Source: Lentisphaerota bacterium (GTDB lineage: Bacteria; Verrucomicrobiota; Kiritimatiellia; UBA8416; JAIOPI01). From it: a DNA stretch of 64,000 nt. A program made the position numbers and the translations under genes. The DNA lies in contig JAIOPI010000021.1 of assembly GCA_021413965.1 (NCBI GenBank), positions 1 through 64,000 of the forward strand, given 5' to 3'. The notes beneath the pieces were generated by a model. That model did not search any database and was not told where the DNA came from. It saw only the letters and a program-made list of their open reading frames with translations. Position 1 is the first letter of the stretch, and each line of letters opens with the position of its first letter. Of the stretch, positions 26,758 to 36,325 are shown in pieces.

Positions 26758-28197
26758 TCAGGGAGTTTCGCCTTCGTGATACGCCTCGTCGATGGGCAGG
26801 ACCGGCTCGCCATTCATGTTCTTCATGACGACCTTGAACTGGTCGACGAGAAAGAGCGGCTTGACGCTTTCCTTCGCCAGCGTGTCAAGGCGCGCCTGCA
26901 GGGCGCCCACCTTCTCAGGATTGGCCGCCGCGAGGTTGTTCTGCTCAGACGGATCCTGGGCCAGGTTGTAGAGATCCACACTGGAGGGCAGCATGGTACG
27001 CCAGATGAGCTTCCAGTCGTCCTGCCGCACCGCACCGCGGAACGGCTCGATGTTGTAGACAATTTCCGTGCGCGGCGACGGCTTGCCCTCGGCGATGGTG
27101 TCCCAGACATTGACGCCGTCCAGCGGCTTGCTCTTCGCCGTCGAAGCGCCGGCCACGGCGGCCAGCGTCGGGAAGAGATCAACCGCATGGATGAGGCCAT
27201 CCACGGTCTGAGCCTTGATGTGGCCAGGCCAGTTGGCCAGGGCGCACACCCGGGTCCCGCCTTCAAACAGCGACCCCTTGCCGTCGCGATAGGGCCCGTT
27301 ATCACTGGGCAGCGTGACCTTCGACATGTCGGCCATGACGCCGGCGAACATGGCGTTGCGCACACCGCCGTTGTCGCTGTGGAAGAGGATGAGCGTGTTC
27401 TCGCGCATGTGCTTCTTATCGAGCGCCGCCAGGACGCGGCCGACCTCGTCGTCCATGCAGGTAACCATGGCGGCATATGTGCGGCGCGTCGAATCCGCAA
27501 TGCCGGCATAGCGGTCCAGGTACGCCTGCGGGGCCTGGTAGGGCGTGTGGGGCGCGTTGAAGGTGAGATACAGATAGAGCGGGGTGTCGGTGTCGTGCGC
27601 CTCGATCAGCCGGGCCGCATCCTGGCCAATCAGCGTTGTCGTGTACCCCTCCTCCTTCACCGGCTCGTTGTCGCGGTACCAGTCGAGCACGCCGTGCTCT
27701 TCGTGCGTGAAGTAGTCGAGCTCGCCGATCATGGCGCCGTACTGGTAGTCAAAGCCGCGCTGGCGGGGCCAGTACTTCTTGTCGGCATGGCCCAGGTGCC
27801 ACTTGCCGATGATCGCCGTCCGGTAGCCGGCGGCCTTCAGGCATTCCGGCATGAGCCATTCGCTGGTGTCGAGCCCGTAGGCGGACACGGAAGGGATGAC
27901 GGCTGTCTGTAGGCCATAGCGGAACGGATAGCGGCCGGTCATCAGGCACGCCCGCGTTGGCGTGCACATGGGCTGCACATAGAACTGCGTCAGCTTTGCG
28001 CCACCCGCGGCCAGGCCGTCCAGGTTGGGCGTCTTGATGTCCGTGCAGCCGTTGAACCCGACATCCTTCCAGCCGAGGTCGTCCGCGACAATGTGAATGA
28101 TATTGGGTTTGTCCGCCGCGGTGGCCGCCACGGCCAGCCCCGCCAGCATGATGCCCGCCAGGGGCGCCAGGTACTGTCGTATGTGTGTCGTTCGCAT
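26758..28197 (-). CDS. secreted arylsulfatase (formylglycine-type)
   Basis: Hydrolyses sulfate esters, probably on polysaccharides, in the periplasm or outside. Seen: a signal peptide (RQYLAPLAGIMLAGLAVAATAA), the metal-binding start KPNIIHIVADDLGW, and the activation motif CTPTRACLMTGR, where Cys is converted to formylglycine. HSDNGG and the C-terminal family region (DLYNLAQDPSEQNNLA) are also present. At 479 residues the length is normal. ATG at 28197 is chosen with AAAGGAG eight bases upstream; GTG at 28206 also has an AAGGAGG site and cannot be excluded. No maturase (anaerobic SME or FGE) gene is in the window. Sulfatases are characteristically numerous in marine PVC bacteria; substrate unknown. 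Confidence 0.95.
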   Translation of the reverse strand: MRTTHIRQYLAPLAGIMLAGLAVAATAADKPNIIHIVADDLGWKDVGFNGCTDIKTPNLDGLAAGGAKLTQFYVQPMCTPTRACLMTGRYPFRYGLQTAVIPSVSAYGLDTSEWLMPECLKAAGYRTAIIGKWHLGHADKKYWPRQRGFDYQYGAMIGELDYFTHEEHGVLDWYRDNEPVKEEGYTTTLIGQDAARLIEAHDTDTPLYLYLTFNAPHTPYQAPQAYLDRYAGIADSTRRTYAAMVTCMDDEVGRVLAALDKKHMRENTLILFHSDNGGVRNAMFAGVMADMSKVTLPSDNGPYRDGKGSLFEGGTRVCALANWPGHIKAQTVDGLIHAVDLFPTLAAVAGASTAKSKPLDGVNVWDTIAEGKPSPRTEIVYNIEPFRGAVRQDDWKLIWRTMLPSSVDLYNLAQDPSEQNNLAAANPEKVGALQARLDTLAKESVKPLFLVDQFKVVMKNMNGEPVLPIDEAYHEGETP

Positions 28198-28401
28198 GCT
28201 ACTCACTCCTTTCCTCCTTTATTACCCTTTTGACATCTCGTCCAGGCATCGGGCCTGCGAGCACAAAACGGAAACCCTGTTCACGGTCAGGCGAAGTGTC
28301 GGATTATAGGGCCAGCCTGAGGCTGCTCAAGCTCATAACGCCACGTTGATCGTCGCGGGCGCCGGGCTTTGGGCCATCAACTCCTGCAGGCCGATGCCCG
28401 G

Positions 28402-28974
28402 TTACACCCTGAGCGCGCCCCGGAAGGCCCTGGCGCTGTAGTAGGACTGCGCGCCGTTGTGGTACACGAAGACGCGGCCGAAGCGGCGATCGCCAAAGAG
28501 GGCGCCGCCGAGTTTGCGAACATCAGCCGGTGTCTTCAACCAGCTCGACGTCTTCTGATCGAACGGCCCAAGGCTTTGCAGCTCGCGATATTGTTCTTCG
28601 CTTAAAAGCTCAAGTCCCAGTTCCGCGGCCATCTCCATCGCGCTGGTTTCGGGCTTGAACGCTTTCCGGGACTCCAGCCCTTCGCGGTCGTAACACACGC
28701 TGCGGCGGTCTTTGGGCGTTTCCGCGGAACAGTCAAACACGATGTACTCGCCCGTTCCCTTATCCTGTCCCACAACGTCCGGCTCGCCGCCCGTTCTTTC
28801 CATTTCGCTGAGCGACCACAGCTTCTCGGGCCTCGCTTCGAGCCTCGCCTTGACGTTGGCCCACTCAAGCCCTGGATGGCGGCTCATGTGTTTCTCAAAA
28901 CGGGCCTTCAAGACGTTGAACAACGCTTCACGTTGCACGGCCGACAAGGCCTTCCTTGGTTCAACGCCTTTCAT
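28402..28974 (-). CDS. DUF4256 family protein
   Basis: A cytoplasmic-looking protein of 190 residues and full length for the DUF4256 family, whose function is unknown to me. Characteristic stretches include ALFNVLKARFEKHM, the acidic/aromatic EKLWSLSEMERTGGEPDVV, GEYIVFDCSAETPKDRRSVCYD and FGRVFVYHNGAQSYYSARAFRG. AAAGGAG is nine bases before the ATG. It stands alone between two divergent or unrelated genes; no signal peptide or membrane helix is visible. Confidence 0.85.
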   Translation of the reverse strand: MKGVEPRKALSAVQREALFNVLKARFEKHMSRHPGLEWANVKARLEARPEKLWSLSEMERTGGEPDVVGQDKGTGEYIVFDCSAETPKDRRSVCYDREGLESRKAFKPETSAMEMAAELGLELLSEEQYRELQSLGPFDQKTSSWLKTPADVRKLGGALFGDRRFGRVFVYHNGAQSYYSARAFRGALRV

Positions 28975-29192
28975 ATCGGAGACTCCTTTCTTGCGGGTGA
29001 CTGGCTGATCGCGGTGATCGCTTCGGGCTTGCGATCATGTGCCGCAACCGTCCTGCCATTATAGGGAAGCCATCGCTTACCCGTAAAGCCTGCGAATGCC
29101 GCCGCGGTCCTCGCCCGGGGCGTTGCTCGTAGGGTTACACCCCATGGTGAAAGGCCGCGTCACACCGTAGTCTGTGGCGGGATCGAACTCGC

Positions 29193-30614
29193 ATGGAGGC
29201 CGCGTTGCCCAAAGACCGCCTCATTTTTCCGGACAACTTCATCTGGGGCACATCAACCGCGGGCCATCAGGTCGAGGGCGGCAACGCCTTTTCCGACTGG
29301 TGGGCGTGGGAACAGAAGGGACTGATCGCGGACGGCACGGTCTCGGGCCGCGCCATGGATTACTGGAACCGCCACGAAGAGGATCATGCCCTCATGGCCA
29401 AGCTGGCTTACAAAGGGTTCCGCCTGGGCATCGAATGGTCCCGCGTCGAGCCGCAGAAGGGGCATTTCGACGGCGACGTGATCGAGCACTACCGGTGCAT
29501 CCTGCAATCCCTCCGCAACCACGGGTTCGCCGTCTGCCTCACGTTGCACCACTGGGTGATCCCGCGCTGGGTCGCCGACCAGAACGACTGGCTGAATCCC
29601 GACACGGTGCGCCAGTTCCTGCGGTACGTGAACGTCGTGGTCAAAGCGCTGGGCGCGTTTCCCGACTACTGGGTAACGCTGAACGAGCCGATGGTGCCGG
29701 CCATCATGGGCAACCTGCTGGGCCGGTTTCCGCCGCAGCGCCGGTCGCTCCGGGCGTACCGCGCCGTCGCCAGAGCCTATCTCCGCGCGCATGCGGGAGC
29801 CTACCACCTGATCCACCAGGTGCAACCGCTCGCGCCGGACGGGACTCCGTCCAAAGTGGGCGTCGCCATGGCGTATCCCTGGATCGAGCCCTGGAAATCC
29901 CCGGGGCCCGCGGGCTGGTATGAGCGCGCCGCCGCCGGCATCGCCCGACGCGCCGCTTTTGAGGGCTGGGATCATACCATCCGCACCGGGAAACCACACT
30001 GGATCCACGGCGGGCCGGCCACGGCCGGCGTCCAGAACACCTACGACTACTGCGGCATCAATTACTACATGCGGGTGTCCCTGAAATACGACCGGCGCCG
30101 ATGTGACCAGTACCGGATCGACGACGCCCAGGCGCCCCCCGGCACCGCCATGACCCAGACGGGATGGCAGATCTATCCGGAGGGCTTCTACCAGACCATC
30201 CGCGCGGTTTGGAAACGATTCGGGAAGCCGATCCTCATCACGGAAAACGGCATCGCCGACGATGCGGATGAGCAGCGGCCGCGCTACATCGTCGAGCATC
30301 TCGCGCAGGTGCACCGGGCCCTGCAGGAAGGCATCCCGATCCTCGGCTACTACCACTGGGCTTTCCTGGACAACTTCGAGTGGCGGGAAGGATTTGCGAA
30401 GCGGTTTGGCCTGATCGCCGTCCGGCACGACGACCCGGATCTCACACGCGCGCCCCGCCGCAGCGCGTATCTGTACTCCGACATCGCGCAGCAGAACGCG
30501 GTCACAAAAGAAACCGTCAAGGCCTATGCGCCCCAGTCCGTCGCGGCGGTCTTTGGCGCTGGCGAAGACTTGGAAGACAGCGGACGCCTTGCGCCAGAAA
30601 GGACATCACGATGA
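29193..30614 (+). CDS. glycoside hydrolase family 1 enzyme, SFR2-like
   Basis: Retaining beta-glycosidase or transglycosidase with a TIM-barrel fold. The acid/base is Glu165 in VTLNEP and the nucleophile Glu351 in LITENG. The opening FPDNFIWGTSTAGHQVEG is typical GH1. Cytoplasmic: no signal peptide. Motifs such as LHHWVIPRWVAD, the Asp-rich run after TENG and ILGYYHWAFLDNFEW recall the plant galactolipid-remodelling branch (SFR2) and archaeal GH1 rather than classic bacterial 6-phospho-glucosidases (from memory). Its TGA overlaps the ATG of the next gene (ATGA, 30611-30614), so it is translationally coupled to a glycolipid glycosyltransferase. A role in glycolipid remodelling is therefore inferred; plain beta-glucosidase is the alternative. 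No strong ribosome site is visible. Confidence 0.9.
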   Translation: MEAALPKDRLIFPDNFIWGTSTAGHQVEGGNAFSDWWAWEQKGLIADGTVSGRAMDYWNRHEEDHALMAKLAYKGFRLGIEWSRVEPQKGHFDGDVIEHYRCILQSLRNHGFAVCLTLHHWVIPRWVADQNDWLNPDTVRQFLRYVNVVVKALGAFPDYWVTLNEPMVPAIMGNLLGRFPPQRRSLRAYRAVARAYLRAHAGAYHLIHQVQPLAPDGTPSKVGVAMAYPWIEPWKSPGPAGWYERAAAGIARRAAFEGWDHTIRTGKPHWIHGGPATAGVQNTYDYCGINYYMRVSLKYDRRRCDQYRIDDAQAPPGTAMTQTGWQIYPEGFYQTIRAVWKRFGKPILITENGIADDADEQRPRYIVEHLAQVHRALQEGIPILGYYHWAFLDNFEWREGFAKRFGLIAVRHDDPDLTRAPRRSAYLYSDIAQQNAVTKETVKAYAPQSVAAVFGAGEDLEDSGRLAPERTSR

Positions 30615-31810
30615 GCACCGACGAAACGCAACATCAGGCCTCGACCACCGATGCCATGACCAGCATGCCCGTGAACCGGGGATCCAAACTGGTGATTCTA
30701 TCGGCCAGCTCCGGCAGCGGGCACACCCGCGCGGCGGAAGCGCTGGAAGCGGCCGCCGCGGACATGCCCGGCCTTTCCTCGGTGCGGCACATCGATGTGC
30801 TGGAATTTGCCTCGACCCTGCTCGGCGACGTCTATGCGGACCTTTACAAGCAACTGGTCAGCAAAACCCCTGCCCTGTGGGGCTGGTGGTACGACAAGAG
30901 CGATGCCCCGTGGAAGGGCGAACATTTTCGCGTCGCCCTCGAGCGCTTTCAAATGCGCCCGCTCATGGAGTGCCTCAAAGCCGAGGCGCCCGACATCACG
31001 ATCTGCACCCACTTTCTCGCGTCCGATATCGTCGCCTACATGCTGCAGCAAAAGCAGCTCGCCACGCGGCATGCCGTCGTCGTCACCGATCTGCACGTTC
31101 ACGCCATGTGGCTGTGCCACCAGTTTGAACGCTACTTCGTGGCCACGGATGAATCGCTGTATTACCTGCGCCAGATCGGGTTTCCCGACGAGCGCATCAC
31201 CGTGACGGGCATTCCCATTCATCCGGCGTTTTCACGCCCCATGGATCGGACGGCGCTGCAACGCAAACACCAGATCGACCCCGCCATTCCCGTGGTGCTG
31301 CTATCCGCGGGAACCTTCGGCATGGACTCGAGCATCGTGGCCATTCGCGCCCTCATGCACATGGAGCGGCCCGCGCAAATCGTGGCCCTGTGCGGAAACA
31401 ACGCCGAACTCCTGGCGGAAGTCGTGCACGCGACGGAAGCCGCGCCGGCGCATCTGGCCTTCAAGGCTCTGCCTTACACCGCCGACATGCACGAATGGAT
31501 GGCCATCGCCACGCTCCTGATCGGCAAGCCTGGCGGGCTGACGCTGTCGGAGGCGATGGCGAGCGCCGTGCCCATGATCCTCTTGAACCCGATTCCCGGA
31601 CAGGAGGAGATCAATGCCGCCACGATGCTCGAACAGGGCGTGGCCGTGAGCCCCACGGATGTCGTCACGCTTCCCTACAAGGTGGATCTGCTGTTGCGGG
31701 AACCGCAGCGCCTGGCCGGGATGCGTGCCCGGATGAAGCAACTGGCGCAGCCGCGCGCGGCCTACACGATCCTCGAGACCCTGCTCGGCGCCGCGCCAGG
31801 GATCACATGA
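30611..31810 (+). CDS. glycolipid glycosyltransferase of the UgtP/MGD1 family (GT28)
   Basis: Transfers a sugar from a UDP-sugar to diacylglycerol or a related lipid on the inner face of the membrane. The N-terminal MGDG-synthase-type domain has VILSASSGSGHTRAAEALE; the C-terminal GT28 domain has KPGGLTLSEAMASAVPMIL followed by PGQEEINA, as in processive diacylglycerol glucosyltransferases. At 399 residues the length is normal. The ATG at 30611 overlaps the stop of the GH1 gene by four bases and has AAAGGA upstream; the frame is open further back, but that is antisense-like to no family and lies inside GH1. It converges with ilvD, 23 bases apart. Whether the sugar is glucose or galactose cannot be told. 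Confidence 0.9.
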   Translation: MSTDETQHQASTTDAMTSMPVNRGSKLVILSASSGSGHTRAAEALEAAAADMPGLSSVRHIDVLEFASTLLGDVYADLYKQLVSKTPALWGWWYDKSDAPWKGEHFRVALERFQMRPLMECLKAEAPDITICTHFLASDIVAYMLQQKQLATRHAVVVTDLHVHAMWLCHQFERYFVATDESLYYLRQIGFPDERITVTGIPIHPAFSRPMDRTALQRKHQIDPAIPVVLLSAGTFGMDSSIVAIRALMHMERPAQIVALCGNNAELLAEVVHATEAAPAHLAFKALPYTADMHEWMAIATLLIGKPGGLTLSEAMASAVPMILLNPIPGQEEINAATMLEQGVAVSPTDVVTLPYKVDLLLREPQRLAGMRARMKQLAQPRAAYTILETLLGAAPGIT

Positions 31811-31833
31811 TGGCGACGCCCGGTGCGTCCGTT

Positions 31834-33576
31834 TCAGCGCTCGAACACGGCGCCGGTGTCGGCGCTGGTGACCATGCGCGCGTAGCGCGCGAGCCAGCCG
31901 CGCTCGACTTTCGGGGTGAACGGGGGCAGCGCGTTCAGGCGCCGCGCGAGTTCGGCACGGCCCAGGCGCACGTCCAGGCGCCCGCGGGTGGCGTCGATGC
32001 GGATGCGGTCGCCATCCCGTAGCGCCGCGATGGGGCCGCCCGCCGCGGCCTCGGGCGAAACATGCCCGATGCACAGTCCGCGGGTGCCGCCCGAGAAGCG
32101 GCCGTCGGTGATCAGCGCCACGCGCAGTCCGGCCCCGACAATGGCCGCCGTCGGGCTGAGCATCTCCTGCATCCCGGGCCCGCCCCGCGGACCCTCGTAG
32201 CGAATGATCACCACGTCGCCCTGCTTCACCTTGCCCTTGAGGATGCCGAAGAGCGCGTCTTCCTGCGACTCGAAGATCACGGCGGGGCCCTCGAACTGCA
32301 GCATGTCCGGCGCCACGCCGGCGGCCTTGACGACGCTGCCGTGCGGCGCGAGGTTGCCGAACAGCACCGCCAGCCCGCCGGTGGCGCTGAACGGCTTGCC
32401 GATCGGGCGGATGATGTCGCCGTCCGCCGCCGGCGCGGCGCGCACCATGTCACCCAGCCGGCCTGTGACGGTCGGCGCCCGCAGGTCCAGCAGCCCCCGG
32501 CGGCGCGCCACTTGCTTCAGGATCGCGGCGATGCCGCCGGCGCGATGGACATCTTCGATATGCACATCCGGGCGCGACGGGCTGACCTTGCAGACGCAGG
32601 GGGTCCGGGCGGACAGCGGCGTCAGGCGCTTGAGGTCGTACGGGATGCCGGCCTCGGAGGCCAGCGCCAGCGTGTGCAGCACGGTGTTGGTGGAGCCGCC
32701 CATCGCCATATCGCAGATGAACGCGTTGTCGATGGATGCGCGCGTGACGATGTCGCGCGGGCGGATGTTCTTTTCGATGCAGCGCTTCAGGGCGCGGGCG
32801 GCGTCGCGCAGCAGGCGCGTGCGCGCGGGGTTGGGCCGGGTGCGGGTCTTGCGCCGGTCCGCCCAGACCTCCGCGGTGATGGTGCCGTTGCCGGGCAGGG
32901 CCAGCCCGATCACCTCACCGAGGCAATTCATCGAATTGGCGGTGAACATGCCGGAGCACGAGCCCGCCCCCGGGCAGGCGCGGCACGCCAGCTTCTGCAG
33001 CTTCGCCTCGGACAGCTTGCCCACGGCGTGCTTGCCAACGCCTTCGAAGACGGTGATCAGGTCCGAGCCGTCGCGCCCTGCCAGCATGGGGCCGCCCGAC
33101 ACATACACCGCCGGCACGTTCAGCCGCACCATCGCGTTGTACATCGCCGGCACGATCTTGTCGCAGTTGCCGATCCCGATCCAGCCATCGCAGGGATGCG
33201 CAGCGATCACGGTTTCAATCTGGTCGGCGATCAGCTCGCGGCTGGCGAGCGAGTACTTCATGCCGAAGTGGCCCATGGCCACGCCGTCGCACACCGCCCC
33301 GCCAATGTTGCAGTACCACACGTTGAACCCGAGCCGCCGCAGTTCGGCGCGCAGGACCGCACCAAGGCGGTCGAGGTGCGCGTGCCCCGGGATGTGCGTG
33401 GTGTGGGAATTCACGATGGTGACGAACGGGCGCCGCCGATCCGACAGGGCGCGGATGGTTCCCGTCGCCCGCATCAGGGCCGCGGCCGGCACCATGTGCG
33501 AGCCTTCGCACACCACCCGGCTGCCCCTGCGCCGCACGGCTTCGACGCCGTCATTGATGTAATCGCGTTTGCGCAT
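31834..33576 (-). CDS. ilvD: dihydroxy-acid dehydratase
   Basis: Iron-sulfur enzyme of branched-chain amino acid synthesis that dehydrates 2,3-dihydroxy-isovalerate and its homologue to 2-oxo acids. The Cys-containing motifs [16 protein letters not shown] and [19 protein letters not shown] are intact, as is [10 protein letters not shown] and the GRFSGGTRG...GHVSPEAA C-terminal signature. At 580 residues it is full length. ATG at 33576 follows GGGAGATC. No other ilv gene lies in the window, so it is an isolated locus. Related sugar-acid dehydratases share these motifs, but the pattern fits ilvD best. Confidence 0.94.
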   Translation of the reverse strand: MRKRDYINDGVEAVRRRGSRVVCEGSHMVPAAALMRATGTIRALSDRRRPFVTIVNSHTTHIPGHAHLDRLGAVLRAELRRLGFNVWYCNIGGAVCDGVAMGHFGMKYSLASRELIADQIETVIAAHPCDGWIGIGNCDKIVPAMYNAMVRLNVPAVYVSGGPMLAGRDGSDLITVFEGVGKHAVGKLSEAKLQKLACRACPGAGSCSGMFTANSMNCLGEVIGLALPGNGTITAEVWADRRKTRTRPNPARTRLLRDAARALKRCIEKNIRPRDIVTRASIDNAFICDMAMGGSTNTVLHTLALASEAGIPYDLKRLTPLSARTPCVCKVSPSRPDVHIEDVHRAGGIAAILKQVARRRGLLDLRAPTVTGRLGDMVRAAPAADGDIIRPIGKPFSATGGLAVLFGNLAPHGSVVKAAGVAPDMLQFEGPAVIFESQEDALFGILKGKVKQGDVVIIRYEGPRGGPGMQEMLSPTAAIVGAGLRVALITDGRFSGGTRGLCIGHVSPEAAAGGPIAALRDGDRIRIDATRGRLDVRLGRAELARRLNALPPFTPKVERGWLARYARMVTSADTGAVFER

Positions 33577-33689
33577 GTGTCTGATCTCCCCGGGCCGCGT
33601 CGTGCGGGCGGGTGCCCGGCACGCGGTGCCACCCGTCCACTTTCGCACAACCGGCGGCCGACGCCAATCACGCCGGCCGTGAATCGGGC

Positions 33690-34382
33690 TTACTCGTGCT
33701 GCATCATCTCCCACAGCGTCTTGTCAAAGGGCGCGCTGCGCGACGGGCATTCGACGCGATGGCAGACCTGGCAACTGCGGAAATCCTTGTCCACAGGGAA
33801 TCGCAAGCCGGACACGGTCTTGTTCGGGATCATCAGGAAGGATTCGGTGAGTGTGACGCCGGACTGTTTGCGCACCTCGTCTCGTCCGCCCAACAGGGCG
33901 AACAGCGCGGCCTGTTCCTGGATCGGCCAGGTGTCGGCATCGCCAGAGCCAGGACTCATGGAGGCTGTCTTTGCCAGTCGGTAGCGCCGGTCAATCTGGC
34001 GGTTCAGATGTTGGGTCGCCGCGAAAAGCAGGACAGTCTTGATCGTGTCCCGCCAGAACTCCATCAACATATCCCCTGCAGGCAGGGGGATTTCGTCCAG
34101 TTCGTGACCGCAGGTCGCCACATAGGCAAACACCCGCTCCGGCTTCTCCAGATTCTTCCGCAGCGTCCGGCTTGTGAAGGTGATGCCCTCGATGGTGACC
34201 GCGTCCACGCCCTTCGCCTCAATGAAGCACTCCCGGTAGACGGCCCTGGGGTTGGCGATCGCGCGCGCCTGGTCCACGAGCGCCGTGAACGCAGCCTCAT
34301 CGTCCGAGCCGGGCACCACATGCACCCTCGCCATCAGGGTCTTTACATCAAGCTCGAACGGGATCCGGGTGATCGTCTCCAT
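33690..34382 (-). CDS. MetH activation-domain-like protein
   Basis: A 230-residue stand-alone protein resembling the AdoMet-binding activation domain of B12-dependent methionine synthase. Seen: [26 protein letters not shown], split here as SMSPGSG plus a W-x-x-QEQAALF block, then [18 protein letters not shown], which match the C-terminal half of that domain. The end is a small Cys cluster (CQVCHRVEC), as in proteins that reductively reactivate corrinoid cofactors. GAGGAG precedes the ATG. It is 113 bases upstream of ilvD on the same strand. No corrinoid protein or methyltransferase is in the window, so its partner is unknown. Confidence 0.8.
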   Translation of the reverse strand: METITRIPFELDVKTLMARVHVVPGSDDEAAFTALVDQARAIANPRAVYRECFIEAKGVDAVTIEGITFTSRTLRKNLEKPERVFAYVATCGHELDEIPLPAGDMLMEFWRDTIKTVLLFAATQHLNRQIDRRYRLAKTASMSPGSGDADTWPIQEQAALFALLGGRDEVRKQSGVTLTESFLMIPNKTVSGLRFPVDKDFRSCQVCHRVECPSRSAPFDKTLWEMMQHE

Positions 34383-34799
34383 AAAGGCTCCTCATGTCAT
34401 CCCAACGACAAGACACAATGTGCCTTCAATCGGGGGCGCTGCCGAGCATGAACCCAGGGAAGGGTGACGTCGTCAACCACTTGACCGAGGCCGTGAACCA
34501 CGGATTACGCGGGCGGACGCGGATGGGGAGATGTCCGCATCCGCGCGCATCCGCACCATCCGCGGTCAAACACTCCGGCAAAGCATGAAGCGCTGGCCGA
34601 GATCAGGTGCCACGGGACGCTCACGCTACGCGCCCTTATTCGGGAGGATCTCTTCATTTCGCTCTTCCGGATGACTCCTTTGGGACGCGATGCGGCGTCG
34701 CACCGGAACGGGTAGGGGCGGGCCCTGCTGCACCAACGCAGCTTTGAATGACCTTCAGACCCCACGGCCCCGTGGGGCATCGTGGCCGGCCGCGTCGAG
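34383..34799. other. non-coding region before tRNA-Gln
   Basis: 417 bases with no supported gene. It contains a large imperfect palindrome (34494-34568) and, at 34760-34777, the perfect small hairpin CCCCACG-GCCC-CGTGGGG. The hairpin lies just past the 3' end of the minus-strand tRNA and could help end its transcript, although no T tract follows. Confidence 0.45.
34494..34568. repeat. imperfect palindrome, candidate dispersed repeat
   Basis: The left half TGAACCACGGATTACGCGG is mirrored by the right half, which ends ATCCGCGGTCA; both halves are built of GCGGATG/CATCCGC units. The pattern resembles the CACGGATTACACGGAT...ATCCGTG repeats scattered between genes in several bacterial phyla (recollection). 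No coding content. Confidence 0.5.
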
Positions 34800-34873
34800 T
34801 GGTTGCCCGACTAGGATTTGAACCTAGACAAGCAGATTCAGAGTCTGCTGTGCTACCGTTACACCATCGGGCA
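34800..34873 (-). tRNA. tRNA-Gln (CTG)
   Basis: The minus strand folds as a complete cloverleaf: acceptor TGCCCGA/TCGGGCA, D arm GTGT...GCAC, anticodon stem GCAGA/TCTGC with loop CTCTGAA (anticodon CTG), T arm CTAGG-TTCAAAT-CCTAG. Discriminator A is followed by an encoded CCA (34802-34800). Confidence 0.97.
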
Positions 34874-34990
34874 GTCGCGGACGGTCATTCGTCTGTGGTC
34901 CATGGGGCTGAGCCAAGCCAAGACGAACGCAGAACATACGCTCGGCATTGGCTTTAATCAACGGGATTTCTGCCTGCCGTGGCGGACGGC

Positions 34991-36085
34991 TCAGCCGACG
35001 CGCATCGGCATCAGGACGTACAGGAAGGGGATGTCCGCCTTCATCACGCCGGGGCTCAGCTCGTCCGTCAGCTCCAGCACGACCTCGTCGTTGGTGAGGT
35101 TCTTGAGCGGGTCCATCATGTACTCGGGGTTGAAGGCCACGGAGAGGTCCTTGCCGGCATACTTGATCGGCAGGGTCTCGCGCGCCTCGCCCACGTCCGG
35201 CGTCGTCATCGTGATCGACAGCTTGTTCTTGGTGAACGTCAGCTTCGTGGCGTTGGACTTGTCCGTCGTCACCAGGGACACGCGGCGCAGGGCCGTCAGC
35301 AGGCTCTCGCGCTCGATCGCCACACGCTCCTCAGACTGCGCCGGGATGACCTGGCGGTAATTCGGATACGTGCCGTCGATGAGTTTGGTGGCCAGGACGA
35401 TGTCGTCGAATTCCAGCAGCAGCTGGCTGTCGCTGGCGTGGATCTTCAGGGTGCCTTCGTCGCGCAGGACGTGCATCAGCTCGTTGACCGGCTTCGTGGG
35501 CAGGATGTAGTCGGCCTGCGCTTCGGCCGGGAATTCCACTTCCTGCTCCACCAGGGCCAGCCGGCGCCCGTCGGTCGCCACCATCGTCAGCTTGCCGTTC
35601 TTGAAGCTCAGCAGCACGCCGTTGAGGACATAGCGGGTCTCGTCGGCCGACGCGGCGTAGGCCGTCTTGCGCAGCATCTCGGCGAAGGCGCTCTGGTCCA
35701 TCGTGTAGGCGAACTTGCCCTCGGCCTTCGGGATCGGGGGGAATTCATCTTCCGAGAGGCCGATGATCTTGAAGAACGACGACCCGCAGGTGACCGAGGC
35801 CACGTCCTTGTCGTCCACCTCGATTTCGACCAGCCCCTCGGGCAGCTCGCGGATGATGCTGGCCAGCCGGCGCGCGGGCAGTGTGGTGGCCCCGGCCTTG
35901 AGCACGTTGGCCTCGACCGTGCAACGCATGGTGACTTCGAGATCCGTCGTCGTGAGCGTGAGGTTCTTCTTGTCCGCCTGGAGGAGGACGTTGGACAGAA
36001 TTGGCAGGGTGCTGCGCAGGCTCACGATGTTCTGAACCTTCTGCAGCGCATTGAGCAAAACGGTCTTGGTGATCTCGAGCTTCAT
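34991..36085 (-). CDS. dnaN: DNA polymerase III beta sliding clamp
   Basis: Ring-shaped processivity clamp tethering the replicative polymerase to DNA. At 364 residues it has the standard length. It starts MKLEITKTVLLNALQKVQNIVS; the middle has VATDGRRLALVE and the C-terminal hydrophobic end LYVLMPMRVG takes the place of the usual MPMRL that forms part of the partner-binding pocket. GGGAGG lies eight bases before the ATG. It follows dnaA on the same strand with a 240-base gap full of DnaA-box-like sites, the classic dnaA-dnaN arrangement at oriC. Confidence 0.97.
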   Translation of the reverse strand: MKLEITKTVLLNALQKVQNIVSLRSTLPILSNVLLQADKKNLTLTTTDLEVTMRCTVEANVLKAGATTLPARRLASIIRELPEGLVEIEVDDKDVASVTCGSSFFKIIGLSEDEFPPIPKAEGKFAYTMDQSAFAEMLRKTAYAASADETRYVLNGVLLSFKNGKLTMVATDGRRLALVEQEVEFPAEAQADYILPTKPVNELMHVLRDEGTLKIHASDSQLLLEFDDIVLATKLIDGTYPNYRQVIPAQSEERVAIERESLLTALRRVSLVTTDKSNATKLTFTKNKLSITMTTPDVGEARETLPIKYAGKDLSVAFNPEYMMDPLKNLTNDEVVLELTDELSPGVMKADIPFLYVLMPMRVG

Positions 36086-36325
36086 CTCGTCCTCCCGGAA
36101 CCTCTACGTCGCCATCATGAACAGGATGGGACTGATACTTCTTCTTAATGAATTAGGAGACTATCCGTATTATACCATGTTCACAACCCCGAAAACTCAC
36201 GCCGGCCCTATCGTGACAGGCTCGGGCTGCCCCTCCAGCCTGTGGATAACCCGTTCAGAACTTCCGGGTAACCGGGTCGTTATTCACAGGCGATCTGGTT
36301 ATCAAGGCCATCAACAGGCTTATCA
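36086..36325. other. oriC candidate, dnaA-dnaN intergenic region
   Basis: Contains a perfect reverse-orientation DnaA box TGTGGATAA (36241-36249), a perfect forward box TTATTCACA (36280-36288), and relaxed boxes TTATCAAGG (36299-36307) and TTATCATCA (36320-36328). On the dnaN side an A+T-rich tract (about 36135-36180), unusual in this GC-rich sequence, could be the unwinding element. This is the strongest oriC signal in the window. Confidence 0.7.
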
